A stretch of 7,403 nucleotides of DNA from JBHJHK01 sp050330975. Lineage in GTDB: Bacteria > Pseudomonadota > Gammaproteobacteria > Competibacterales > Competibacteraceae. Position 1 is the first letter of the stretch. Each line of letters starts with the position of its first letter. The DNA is taken from the NCBI GenBank assembly GCA_050330975.1, contig JBHJHK010000415.1, positions 1-7,403 of the forward strand, written 5' to 3'. A model generated the notes under the pieces. The model did no database searches. It was not told the origin of the DNA and saw nothing but the letters and a program-made list of their open reading frames with translations. This document shows, piece after piece, positions 1 through 6,334 of the stretch. A program made the position numbers and the translations under genes.

Positions 1-590
1 ATGATGCCATAGACCACTTCTTGGATGGGGGTGGCCCCGGTGGCGCGGATGCCCTCCACCGGGCGGGGATCGATGGCCTCTACAGCTTCGGAAAATAGCT
101 TGGCGAGGATACCTGTGGTGTGGACAAACAGCGCCATCACCCCGGCAAAGGGCCCCAAACCCACGGCGACGATAAATACCAAGGCAAACACCAGCTCGTT
201 GATGGCCCGAAAGGCGTCCATGAGGCGGCGCACGGGAAAATACACCCACCAGGGCACCACGTTCTCCGAACTCAAAATGCCAAAGGGAATGGACAACACC
301 ACCGCCAGCAGCGTGCCCCACACGGCGATCTGTACCGTGACCAGCATCTCGTCAAAGTAATAGCGCCACTGGCGAAAATCCGGCTGGGTGAAGCCACTCA
401 AAAACTCCACCATATTGTCGGCACCCCGCACCAATTCCCAGGGACGCATCTCCGCTCCATCCCACGACCACACCAAAATCACGGCAAATAGGGCCCAGCC
501 CACCAAGGTGGCAATGGAGCGTTTTAGGTCTCGGGGGGGCAGCGCGTTGAGGGGATCGACGGCAGAGGAAGAGGGGGACGAAGGGGCCAT
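1..590 (-). CDS. phnE: Phosphonate ABC transporter permease PhnE (3' end cut off by window)
   Basis: Inner-membrane channel subunit of the phosphonate importer, working with PhnC and PhnD. The 196 visible residues start at ATG 590-588, with AGGAG at 603-599 eight bases upstream. A short polar N-terminus (1-26) is followed by membrane segments at about 28-44, 82-106 and 131-158. The coupling-loop EAA motif, which contacts the ATPase, is at about 168-186 (EAVEAID, then EGIRATGA). Stretches such as VVLSIPFGIL, PWWVYFPVRRLMDA and VAVGLGPFAGVMALF closely match E. coli PhnE as I remember it. The family is about 260-290 residues, so the last permease helices lie beyond the left edge. It is the third gene of phnC-phnD-phnE, separated from phnD by 95 bases containing two hairpins. 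Family identity is secure; which phosphonates are carried cannot be told. Confidence 0.95.
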   Translation of the reverse strand, partial: MAPSSPSSSAVDPLNALPPRDLKRSIATLVGWALFAVILVWSWDGAEMRPWELVRGADNMVEFLSGFTQPDFRQWRYYFDEMLVTVQIAVWGTLLAVVLSIPFGILSSENVVPWWVYFPVRRLMDAFRAINELVFALVFIVAVGLGPFAGVMALFVHTTGILAKLFSEAVEAIDPRPVEGIRATGATPIQEVVYGI

Positions 591-598
591 GGACGCAA

Positions 599-635
599 CT
601 CCTAAAACGCCCTTCCCCCCGCGGGAAAAGGGCGT
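599..635 (-). terminator. Terminator-like hairpin between phnD and phnE, ending at the phnE Shine-Dalgarno
   Basis: The arms at 607-614 and 628-635 form a perfect 8-bp GC-rich stem (ACGCCCTT with AAGGGCGT) around a 13-base loop. Read on the minus strand, the stem is followed at once by TTTT and then AGGAG, the ribosome binding site of phnE. A stem plus short U tract is the form of a weak intrinsic terminator. Inside an operon it would act as an attenuator or as a 3' stabiliser for phnCD mRNA, keeping binding protein in excess over permease. The U tract is short, so full termination is unlikely. The function is inferred; the hairpin is seen. Confidence 0.5.
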
Positions 636-639
636 GGAT

Positions 640-662
640 CGGGCGCCATTGGTCGGCGCCCG
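640..662 (-). other. Second intercistronic hairpin downstream of phnD
   Basis: Perfect 8-bp stem made only of G and C (CGGGCGCC at 640-647, GGCGCCCG at 655-662) with a 7-base loop, lying 23 bases past the phnD stop. It has no U tract and is more like an RNase barrier or mRNA stabiliser than a terminator. It sits directly upstream, in transcript order, of the terminator-like hairpin at 599-635, making a tandem pair. The role is inferred. Confidence 0.5.
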
Positions 663-685
663 GGGTTGGATTGGAGGGATTTAAA

Positions 686-1693
686 TCAATTGATGGAACC
701 CACCACCAAGGCCTGCTCTTCCAACTCGGCGAGCTGGGCGTCGATGGCCTCGATCTGCTCGGCCTTCTCGGCCTCGCTTAGGGAGTCGTCGTTCTCGATC
801 CGGGTGCGGTCGCGGAACAGCTCCAACTGGCGGATGGGGATCAGCTGAGCGTTGGACGAAGCCAGGAAAGGCCCCCAGCCATCGGAGAGCTGAGCCAGTA
901 CGGCGCGCTCGCGCTTTACCTTCTCCATGTCGCCAAAACGGCCGTAGCTGATGAAGAAATAGAGGATGTCTTCCTTGAGGTCCTCGGGGAGGTTCTTGCG
1001 CCACACCATGGGGTCGGAAGGGATGAGGGGCGAGCGCCAGATTTCCTTGATCTGGGCCGCCGCCTCGGGCTTGGACTTGGTCAACCGGGCGTACATGCTC
1101 TCGGTATTGTTGGTGGCCACATCCACTTGCTGGTTAGCCACGGCCAGGGCATTGGACTCGTGGTTGGCGTTGCGCACCACCTTGAAGCACTCCTGGGGGG
1201 TGACGCCGTTTCTGGCGAAGACATAATAGCTGGGGACCAGAAAACCCGAGGTGGAGTTGGGGTCGCCATTGCCAAAGGTGAGGCTCTTATCGCACTGCAA
1301 AACGTCTTCCAGAGTCTCCAGGTCGCTGTCTTTGTGGGCGATGAGCAGCGAGTAGTAGCCCTCGGAACCGTCGTCTTTGATGGTCTGGGCGAAGATCTCG
1401 CCACCGGCGCGATCCACGGCTTCCATGGCCGACTTGTTGCCAAACCAGGCCACGTCGACCCGGTCAAAGCGCATACCTTCGATGATACCGGCGTAGTCAG
1501 AGGCGAAAAACGGCTTGATCTCGATCCCCAAAGCCGCTTCCATATCCTTTAGGAACGGATCGAAGTTTTGCCGCAGGGCCTGGGTGGATTCGGTGGAGAT
1601 GATGCCGAAGTTGATGACGTCTGTTTCTTGGGCGACGGTCGAGGTCGATGGGACCATCACAATGGCCAAAGCCAGGGCGACTGGACGCAGCAT
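686..1693 (-). CDS. phnD: Phosphonate-binding periplasmic protein PhnD
   Basis: Periplasmic receptor that binds alkylphosphonates and delivers them to PhnE/PhnC. It has 335 residues (E. coli PhnD about 338). The start is ATG 1693-1691, with AGGAG at 1706-1702 eight bases upstream; a signal peptide begins there and probably ends near residue 21-22 (STVAQ, then ETD). The open frame continues 22 codons further upstream but would overlap the end of phnC. Ligand-pocket residues known from E. coli PhnD appear kept: Tyr67 in DYAGII, Tyr113 in EGYYS, Ser147-Thr148-Ser149 in GDPNSTSGF, His178-Glu179 in NHESNAL and Asp191 in VDVATNNTE. The charged, helical C-terminus (about 293-328) resembles the E. 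coli dimerisation helix. There is no lipobox cysteine, so it should be soluble in the periplasm. It lies 25 bases after phnC. Confidence 0.97.
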   Translation of the reverse strand: MLRPVALALAIVMVPSTSTVAQETDVINFGIISTESTQALRQNFDPFLKDMEAALGIEIKPFFASDYAGIIEGMRFDRVDVAWFGNKSAMEAVDRAGGEIFAQTIKDDGSEGYYSLLIAHKDSDLETLEDVLQCDKSLTFGNGDPNSTSGFLVPSYYVFARNGVTPQECFKVVRNANHESNALAVANQQVDVATNNTESMYARLTKSKPEAAAQIKEIWRSPLIPSDPMVWRKNLPEDLKEDILYFFISYGRFGDMEKVKRERAVLAQLSDGWGPFLASSNAQLIPIRQLELFRDRTRIENDDSLSEAEKAEQIEAIDAQLAELEEQALVVGSIN

Positions 1694-1718
1694 TGCACAC
1701 TCTCCTGTGGGTTTCAGT

Positions 1719-2546
1719 TTAGGGTGGGTTGGGGACGATCGTGGGGTGGGAGGGATCATTCAAGGCCTGGGCCGTGTTAATCCCCAACGTGGCCGCCTCA
1801 GTGTGGTAGATATCCTTGAGCAAATCCCCAGTGATATCGCGGCACGCCCCGTCGAAGGCCAACGCGCCGTCCACCAAGGCGATGGCCCGTCCGCAGTGGG
1901 CCAGGGCGTAGTCCACCTGGTGGAGAGAAACCACCACGGTGGTGCCGTCTTCGCGGTTGATCCGCGATAGTATATCCATGACCCGGCGCGCCGCCTCGGG
2001 ATCCAACGAGGCGATGGGTTCGTCGGCGAGGATCAGTTGGGCTTGTTGCACCAGGGTGCGGGCGATGGCCACCCGTTGCTGCTGCCCCCCCGACAAGGTG
2101 GCGGCCCGCTGGCCGGCGAAGTCGGCCATACCCACCCGATCCAACGCCGCCAGGGCCTGTTGCTTCTCGGCGCGGCTAAACCACCCCAAGGTGCCCCGCC
2201 AGGGGGGGATGTGGCCCAACAGGCCCACCAGCACGTTGGTGAGGACCGACAGGCGCCCCACCAAGTTGAACTGTTGGAATATGACGCCAATGTGGACCCG
2301 CTGGGCGCGGATATCGGGGCTGATGCGGCCGTGGCTCTGGATGAGGTGATCTCCCACCCGAATCTCACCACTGGTGCGGTCCCCGTCCACCAGCCCCGCC
2401 AAGTGGCGGATCAAAGTGGATTTCCCAGAGCCCGAGGCGCCGATGAGGGCCACCATCTCGCCGGGTTGAATGGCAAAACTCACGCGGTTGAGAACTACCC
2501 GCTTGCCGAAGGTCTTGGGCAGGGCATCGATAGCGACGGCTGTCAT
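1719..2546 (-). CDS. phnC: Phosphonate ABC transporter ATP-binding protein PhnC
   Basis: Cytoplasmic ATPase that powers phosphonate uptake with PhnE and PhnD. The 275 residues carry every ABC motif in order: Walker A GASGSGKST (36-44), Q-loop at IFQQFNLVGRLS (89-100), signature LSGGQQQRV (151-159), Walker B LILADEPIASLD (171-182) and the switch histidine H209. The QQFNLV...NVLVG segment is typical of PhnC. The start is uncertain: ATG 2546 matches the usual family N-terminus (MTAVAIDALPKTFG) but has no clear Shine-Dalgarno. An in-frame GTG at 2588 would add 14 residues, but it lies almost at the start point predicted from the Pho box and also lacks a ribosome site. A C-terminal tail of about 20 residues, rich in Pro and Asn, exceeds the E. 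coli protein (262 aa). First gene of the leftward operon. Confidence 0.95.
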   Translation of the reverse strand: MTAVAIDALPKTFGKRVVLNRVSFAIQPGEMVALIGASGSGKSTLIRHLAGLVDGDRTSGEIRVGDHLIQSHGRISPDIRAQRVHIGVIFQQFNLVGRLSVLTNVLVGLLGHIPPWRGTLGWFSRAEKQQALAALDRVGMADFAGQRAATLSGGQQQRVAIARTLVQQAQLILADEPIASLDPEAARRVMDILSRINREDGTTVVVSLHQVDYALAHCGRAIALVDGALAFDGACRDITGDLLKDIYHTEAATLGINTAQALNDPSHPTIVPNPP

Positions 2547-2616
2547 GGAGGTAACATCAGCGGTAGCGCCGACTCCCACGTGGCTCACATAAAGGCCTGT
2601 AGTGTCGGGGCTTAAT

Positions 2617-2634
2617 GTGACCCTTTAATGACAG
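2617..2634 (-). promoter_or_regulatory. Pho box (PhoB operator) upstream of phnCDE
   Basis: On the minus strand this reads CTGTCAT-TAAA-GGGTCAC: two 7-base half sites in direct repeat separated by 4 AT-rich bases, the layout of the E. coli PhoB site. The first half is a perfect CTGTCAT; the second keeps GTCAC. Ten bases downstream, 2606-2601 reads GACACT, a weak -10 with the key A and final T, as expected for PhoB-dependent promoters that lack a -35. The start point would be near 2594, favouring ATG 2546 over GTG 2588 as the phnC start. Phosphonate transporters are classical Pho regulon members. The regulator itself is not in the window. Confidence 0.75.
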
Positions 2635-2689
2635 AAAGATGTCCCCTCGGTGTCGGAAAAATCCCCAGCCACAGTGTCGTAGATGGCCG

Positions 2690-2718
2690 TTCTGTGGGGA
2701 AAAGGCCTCGGGTACAAT
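2690..2718 (+). promoter_or_regulatory. Candidate promoter for the ClpS-like gene
   Basis: TACAAT at 2713-2718 matches the sigma-70 -10 in 5 of 6 bases. The hexamer 17 bases upstream (TTCTGT, 2690-2695) is a poor -35 with only the two leading T matching. The start point would be near 2725, giving a leader of about 55 bases to ATG 2780. This is a weak to moderate prediction from hexamers alone. Confidence 0.4.
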
Positions 2719-2779
2719 AATCACTGTTGTAGGCGTTGTTATTGATTCAGGGCGTTACTGGAAGTTTGCACCGCGATTT

Positions 2780-3208
2780 ATGGTTACCTTTTATTTTGCA
2801 ACGGCACAGGTTCCCGTGGACGGGGGAGACCACCTCATCGCCACCCTGCTGCGCAAGCCCAACCCCGTCGACCACGACGGCACTGCCGCGGCATCCTGCC
2901 TCAAAGACTGGCTCGACGAGATCACCCAAGACGACCGCGCGGGCAAATTCGCCGTAGTGCTCCACAACGACCCTTTCAACAGCGTGGAGTATGTGACCAA
3001 GGTCATCCGCGCCGTGTTTGGCTACAGCTTAGCCAAGGCCGTTTGGCTGATGCTAAAGGCCCATTTTACCGGCAAGGCCACCTTGTGGCTGGGGGCTCGC
3101 CTGGAGGCGGAACGGAAAAAGGCGGCGATGATCGCCCACGGCCCCGACCCCCTCATGGTCCACCGGGGGGCACAAGCCTTGACGGTAACGGTGGAAAAAA
3201 GCCCCTGA
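2780..3208 (+). CDS. ClpS-like ATP-dependent protease adaptor, divergent
   Basis: Probable cytoplasmic adaptor that hands N-degron proteins to a Clp AAA+ protease. In the 142-residue frame from ATG 2780, the core (about 57-140) aligns with E. coli ClpS without gaps over the pocket: Asn63, Asp64 and His95 match Asn34, Asp35 and His66, and Met91 matches Met62. Differences are Val69 at the gate position (Met40 in E. coli), Pro65 for Asp36, Ala94 for Val65, a segment at about 111-130 (ERKKAAMIAHGPDPLMVHRG) longer than in E. coli, and an N-terminus about 29 residues longer. The start is uncertain: ATG 2780 has only a distant GGAAG, and GTG 2816 is an alternative; the frame is open upstream to 2639 but the translation there is not protein-like. 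No clpA follows, unlike the usual clpS-clpA pair. Divergent from phnC; the next plus-strand gene starts 106 bases later. Confidence 0.8.
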   Translation: MVTFYFATAQVPVDGGDHLIATLLRKPNPVDHDGTAAASCLKDWLDEITQDDRAGKFAVVLHNDPFNSVEYVTKVIRAVFGYSLAKAVWLMLKAHFTGKATLWLGARLEAERKKAAMIAHGPDPLMVHRGAQALTVTVEKSP

Positions 3209-3227
3209 ATTCCGCTCCAAAGGGACG

Positions 3228-3255
3228 TTGCAAAGCCTCAAAACCCTGCTATTAC
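3228..3255 (+). promoter_or_regulatory. Candidate promoter of the PotD/A/B-like operon
   Basis: TTGCAA at 3228-3233 and TATTAC at 3250-3255, 16 bases apart, each match 4 of 6 sigma-70 consensus bases. A small inverted repeat TTAC-attg-GTAA (3252-3263) overlaps the -10 and could be a repressor half-site pair. It lies in the 106-base gap before the binding-protein gene. Low confidence. Confidence 0.3.
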
Positions 3256-3314
3256 ATTGGTAACTCCCCAGCAAAACCACACCTCCCCACGCCATTGCCA
3301 TGGAGTTTCCCACG

Positions 3315-4346
3315 ATGCGTTCCCTTGTCATCCCCAGTGCCCTCGCCCTCGTGGCGGGCCTCGCCCAGGCTGCCGACCGTCCCACCCTCTACTTTGGTTC
3401 CTACGGCGGCTCCCACGAGACCCTGATGAAGGAGAAGATCCTTCCCCCCTTTGAAGAGGCCAACGACGTCGACGTGGTGTTTGTCCCCGGCAACTCCACC
3501 ACCACCTTGGCCAAGCTCCAGGCCCAGCGCAACAACCCCGAGTTGGACGTGGTGTTCCTCGACGACGGCCCCATGTACCAGGCCATCGCCCTGGGGTTTT
3601 GCGACACCATCGAAGACGCGGAGATCTTCGGCGACATCTACGACATCGCCCAGATGGGCACCGACAACGCCGTTGGGGTGGGCTTTGTGGCCACGGGCTT
3701 GTCCTATAATAAAGCGATGTTTGAAGAGAAGGGCTGGGAGCCCCCCAGTTCCTGGAACGACCTCACCGACCCCAAGTACAAAGACCTGTTGGTGGTACCC
3801 CCCATCTCCAACACCTATGGCCTCCACGCCCTGTTGATGATGGCCCGCCTCAACGGCGGTGGCGAAGAGAACATCGACCCGGGATTTGAGAGCTTTATCG
3901 ACCAGGTGGGCCCCAACGTCCTCACCTATGAGCCGTCGTCGGGAAAGATGTCGGAGCTGTTCCAAAGCGGCGAGATCGCACTGTCGGTGTGGGGCTCTGG
4001 GCGGTTGATGGCCCTGGCCAACACCGGCTTCCCCGGGGGCTTTGCCTACCCCGAGGAAGGGGGCGTGGCGCTGATGGTGGCCACCTGCCCGGTGGTGGGG
4101 AGCGACGTGCCGGAACTGGCCCAAAAACTGGTGCAATACGTCATGTCCCCGGAGGTCCAAGTCCAGCTGGCCGAGACCAACGGCTGGGGCCCCACCAATA
4201 AAACCGCCGAGTTGCCCCCGGAACTGGCCGAGGTTCTGCCCTACGGCCCCGAGCGCATCGGCAACCTCATCGCCGTGGACTGGAACGTCATCAACCCCAA
4301 GCGCCCCGAGTGGACCAACCGCTGGAACCGCCAGGTGGAGCGTTGA
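3315..4346 (+). CDS. Periplasmic substrate-binding protein, PotD-like (spermidine/putrescine class)
   Basis: Receptor that binds a small solute in the periplasm and delivers it to the ABC importer encoded next to it. It has 343 residues. The start ATG 3315 is chosen because GGAG lies at 3302-3305, nine bases upstream, and a clean signal peptide follows (MRSLVIPSALALVAGLAQA, cut before Ala20-Asp21). ATG 3300 would add five residues without a ribosome site. Family hallmarks: YFGSYGGSHETLMKEKILPPFEE near the mature N-terminus, DVVFLDDGPMYQAIALG (about 78-94), YNKAMFEEKGWEPPSSWNDLTDPKYKD (131-157), WGSGRLMALANTGF (226-239) and the C-terminal WNVINPKRPEWTNRWNRQVER. Two cysteines (96, 258) are present in the mature protein. 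The class includes polyamine binders and many of unknown ligand; the substrate cannot be assigned here. The ATPase gene follows after 13 bases. Confidence 0.9.
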   Translation: MRSLVIPSALALVAGLAQAADRPTLYFGSYGGSHETLMKEKILPPFEEANDVDVVFVPGNSTTTLAKLQAQRNNPELDVVFLDDGPMYQAIALGFCDTIEDAEIFGDIYDIAQMGTDNAVGVGFVATGLSYNKAMFEEKGWEPPSSWNDLTDPKYKDLLVVPPISNTYGLHALLMMARLNGGGEENIDPGFESFIDQVGPNVLTYEPSSGKMSELFQSGEIALSVWGSGRLMALANTGFPGGFAYPEEGGVALMVATCPVVGSDVPELAQKLVQYVMSPEVQVQLAETNGWGPTNKTAELPPELAEVLPYGPERIGNLIAVDWNVINPKRPEWTNRWNRQVER

Positions 4347-4359
4347 TCCCAACTCCCCC

Positions 4360-5421
4360 ATGGCCTTTTTAGAACTCAAAGCCCTCCACAAGCGCTTCGG
4401 CGACGTCGCCGCAGTGGCGGGGGTGGACCTCGCCATGGAACGGGGGGAGTTTTTCTCCCTCCTAGGCCCTTCGGGCTGCGGCAAATCCACCTCCCTCCAG
4501 CTCATCGACGGTTTTGAGCGCCCCGACGTGGGCCAGGTCATCATAGATGGCCAGGATGTCACCGAACTGCCCGCCAACCGCCGGGGCATTGGCATTGTGT
4601 TCCAAAGCTATGCGTTATTTCCCCACATGACCGTGGGACAAAACGTCAGTTTTGGCCTGGAGATGCGGCGCATCAAGGGCGCCGAGCGGCACCGGCGCGT
4701 TGGAGAGACCCTGGATTTAGTGGGGCTGGGAGCATTGACCGGGCGCTTTCCCCGGGAACTCTCCGGGGGTCAGCGCCAGCGGGTGGCCCTGGCCCGGGCC
4801 TTGGCCATCCAACCCGCCCTACTCCTCCTCGACGAACCCTTGTCGGCCCTGGACGCCAAGATCCGCGAAGAGATGCAAATGGAGCTGCGGGGGCTCCAGC
4901 GCTCCTTGGGCACCACCACTTTGCTGGTCACCCACGACCAGACCGAGGCCCTGTCCATGAGCGACCGGGTGGCGGTCATGGACCAGGGCAAGCTGGTCCA
5001 GGTGGGGGCCCCCTTTGACACCTATGAATTTCCCCGCGACCCCTTTGTCTCCCAGTTCCTCGGCAAGACCAACCTGCTAGCGGGCCGGCTGATCCAGGGG
5101 TCCGACGGCACCCCGGCTTTGGAGTTGGCCGGTCGACCCGTGGCCATCCCCCCCCACCTGGTGGCAGACCTCCCAGGGGATGCCCAGGTGCAGTTGGCCC
5201 TGCGCCCCGAGAAGCTGACCTTTGTCCCCTCGGAGCAGGGGATGCTCCAGGGGCAAGTGCGAGCCCGGCTATTTTTGGGCAACCACTGGCTCTACCAACT
5301 CACCAGCGCGGCGGGTGAGCTGTTGGTGAGCGTAGAAAACAGCGGTTGCCCCGGCCCCGCCGAAGGGGAGACCACGGGTATCACTTGGTCTTCGGACGCC
5401 GCCCGGGTGTTGGGTTCATGA
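4360..5421 (+). CDS. ABC importer ATP-binding protein, PotA-like
   Basis: Cytoplasmic ATPase that energises the importer made with the PotD-like protein upstream and the permease downstream. Its 353 residues are typical for PotA-type subunits. In order: Walker A GPSGCGKST (36-44), Q-loop FQSYALFPHMTV (81-92), signature LSGGQRQRV (134-142), Walker B LLLLDEPLSALD (154-165), switch His192 in LVTHDQTEALSMSDR, then a C-terminal TOBE-type domain (about 235-350, with LALRPEKLTF at 279-288). All catalytic residues are present. No Shine-Dalgarno lies at normal distance from ATG 4360; the start is 13 bases past the stop of the binding-protein gene, so translational coupling is likely. The stop codon overlaps the permease start in ATGA. 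Substrate specificity does not lie in this subunit. Confidence 0.95.
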   Translation: MAFLELKALHKRFGDVAAVAGVDLAMERGEFFSLLGPSGCGKSTSLQLIDGFERPDVGQVIIDGQDVTELPANRRGIGIVFQSYALFPHMTVGQNVSFGLEMRRIKGAERHRRVGETLDLVGLGALTGRFPRELSGGQRQRVALARALAIQPALLLLDEPLSALDAKIREEMQMELRGLQRSLGTTTLLVTHDQTEALSMSDRVAVMDQGKLVQVGAPFDTYEFPRDPFVSQFLGKTNLLAGRLIQGSDGTPALELAGRPVAIPPHLVADLPGDAQVQLALRPEKLTFVPSEQGMLQGQVRARLFLGNHWLYQLTSAAGELLVSVENSGCPGPAEGETTGITWSSDAARVLGS

Positions 5422-6272
5422 AGGCCTCCCACCACCCCTACCTGTTGAGCGGCCCCGCCCTATTGTTGTATCTGGGGTTGTTCGCCGCGCCCCTGTTTAT
5501 GACCTTTTTGTTGAGCTTTTACAGCTTTGACTTCTACGGTGGCATCACCCCGGGGTTTTCTTGGGCAAACTATTGGGAAGTGCTGAGGGATAGCTACTTC
5601 CACGAGATTTTTTTCCGCACTTTCGCCATGGCCTTGGGGGTAACGGCGATCTGCGTCCTCATCGGCGCCCCCGAGGCCTATATCCTCACCCGGATGGCCA
5701 ACCCCTGGAAGTCGATCTTTTTGCTGGTGATCTTGGGGCCGTTGCTGATTTCGGTGGTGGTGCGAACCCTGGGCTGGGCGTTGCTCTACGGCCGTGATGG
5801 CCCCATCAACCAGGCGCTGATGGGTCTGGGGCTGGTGACAGAGCCGGTGAGTTTGATGTTCACCACCACTGGGGTGGTCATCGCCCTGGTCCATGTGCTG
5901 GTACCGTTTATGGTGTTGGCGGTGTGGACGGCCCTGCAAAAGGTCGACCCCGCCACGGAAAAAGCAGCCCTGGCCTTGGGGGCGTCGTCGTTTACGGTGT
6001 TGCGGCGCATCGTCTTGCCCCAGGCCATGCCGGGGATTTTGTCGGGGAGTCTGATCGTGTTCGCCCTGGCCGCTAGTGCCTTTGCCACTCCGTCGATTTT
6101 GGGTGGCCGCCGCCTCAAGGTGGCGGCAACGGCCACCTATGACGAATACCTCAACACCCTCAACTGGCCCCTGGGGGCGGCTATCGCCGTGGTATTACTG
6201 ATTGCCAATATCGCGGTCATCACCGCCTATAGTCGGCTGGTGGAAAGACGGTTTGCTCGGGCTTTTGAGTAA
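5418..6272 (+). CDS. ABC importer inner-membrane permease, PotB-like
   Basis: Membrane channel subunit of the importer. It has 284 residues starting at ATG 5418, which overlaps the ATPase stop by four bases (ATGA), so the two are translationally coupled; the frame is open further upstream only inside the ATPase gene. Six membrane segments can be seen at about 8-33, 65-92, 98-122, 147-171, 205-229 and 251-274. The EAA coupling motif, which docks on the ATPase, lies at about 177-209 (VDPATEKAALALGASS, then VLRRIVLPQAMPGI). Length and motif fit the first permease (PotB) of spermidine/putrescine-type importers. In that class a second, PotC-type permease normally follows; here only 62 bases of non-coding DNA and then a convergent regulator follow. 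The protein itself looks complete (ends RRFARAFE). Confidence 0.93.
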   Translation: MKASHHPYLLSGPALLLYLGLFAAPLFMTFLLSFYSFDFYGGITPGFSWANYWEVLRDSYFHEIFFRTFAMALGVTAICVLIGAPEAYILTRMANPWKSIFLLVILGPLLISVVVRTLGWALLYGRDGPINQALMGLGLVTEPVSLMFTTTGVVIALVHVLVPFMVLAVWTALQKVDPATEKAALALGASSFTVLRRIVLPQAMPGILSGSLIVFALAASAFATPSILGGRRLKVAATATYDEYLNTLNWPLGAAIAVVLLIANIAVITAYSRLVERRFARAFE

Positions 6273-6334
6273 TGGGAGCACAAGACCCAGCCCTTTGGAT
6301 TACGCTCTGGAAGGTCGAATTCTTCTGATGGAAT

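Noticed and set aside
1694..1759. A 22-codon N-terminal extension of PhnD.
   Set aside because: It overlaps the end of phnC, precedes a clear Shine-Dalgarno and signal peptide at 1693, and is rich in Pro and Thr unlike a leader peptide.
2540..2557. A perfect CTGTCAT on the plus strand over the phnC start, followed 11 bases later by GTAACAT, resembling a second Pho box pointing toward the ClpS-like gene.
   Set aside because: The second half matches only 4 of 7 bases, no -10 follows at the right distance, and it lies over the phnC start codon.
2591..2708. Two copies of AAAGGCCT at 2591-2598 and 2701-2708 as possible attachment or target-site repeats.
   Set aside because: Eight bases containing the palindrome AGGCCT, with nothing mobile between them; chance or unrelated sites are enough to explain this.
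2639..2779. Upstream extension of the ClpS-like frame to ATG 2639.
   Set aside because: The added 47 residues are not protein-like for this family, no ribosome site is present, and the extension covers the best candidate promoter (TACAAT 2713-2718).
3252..4595. Long open frame of 447 codons on the minus strand opposite the PotD-like gene.
   Set aside because: It is a shadow caused by strong G/C-ending codons in the plus-strand genes; its translation is His/Gly/Val-rich without recognisable domains, while the plus-strand genes have full family motifs.
6273..6334. Terminator for the two convergent genes.
   Set aside because: No stem with a T tract on either strand could be found in the 62 bases; termination may use Rho or lie inside coding sequence.
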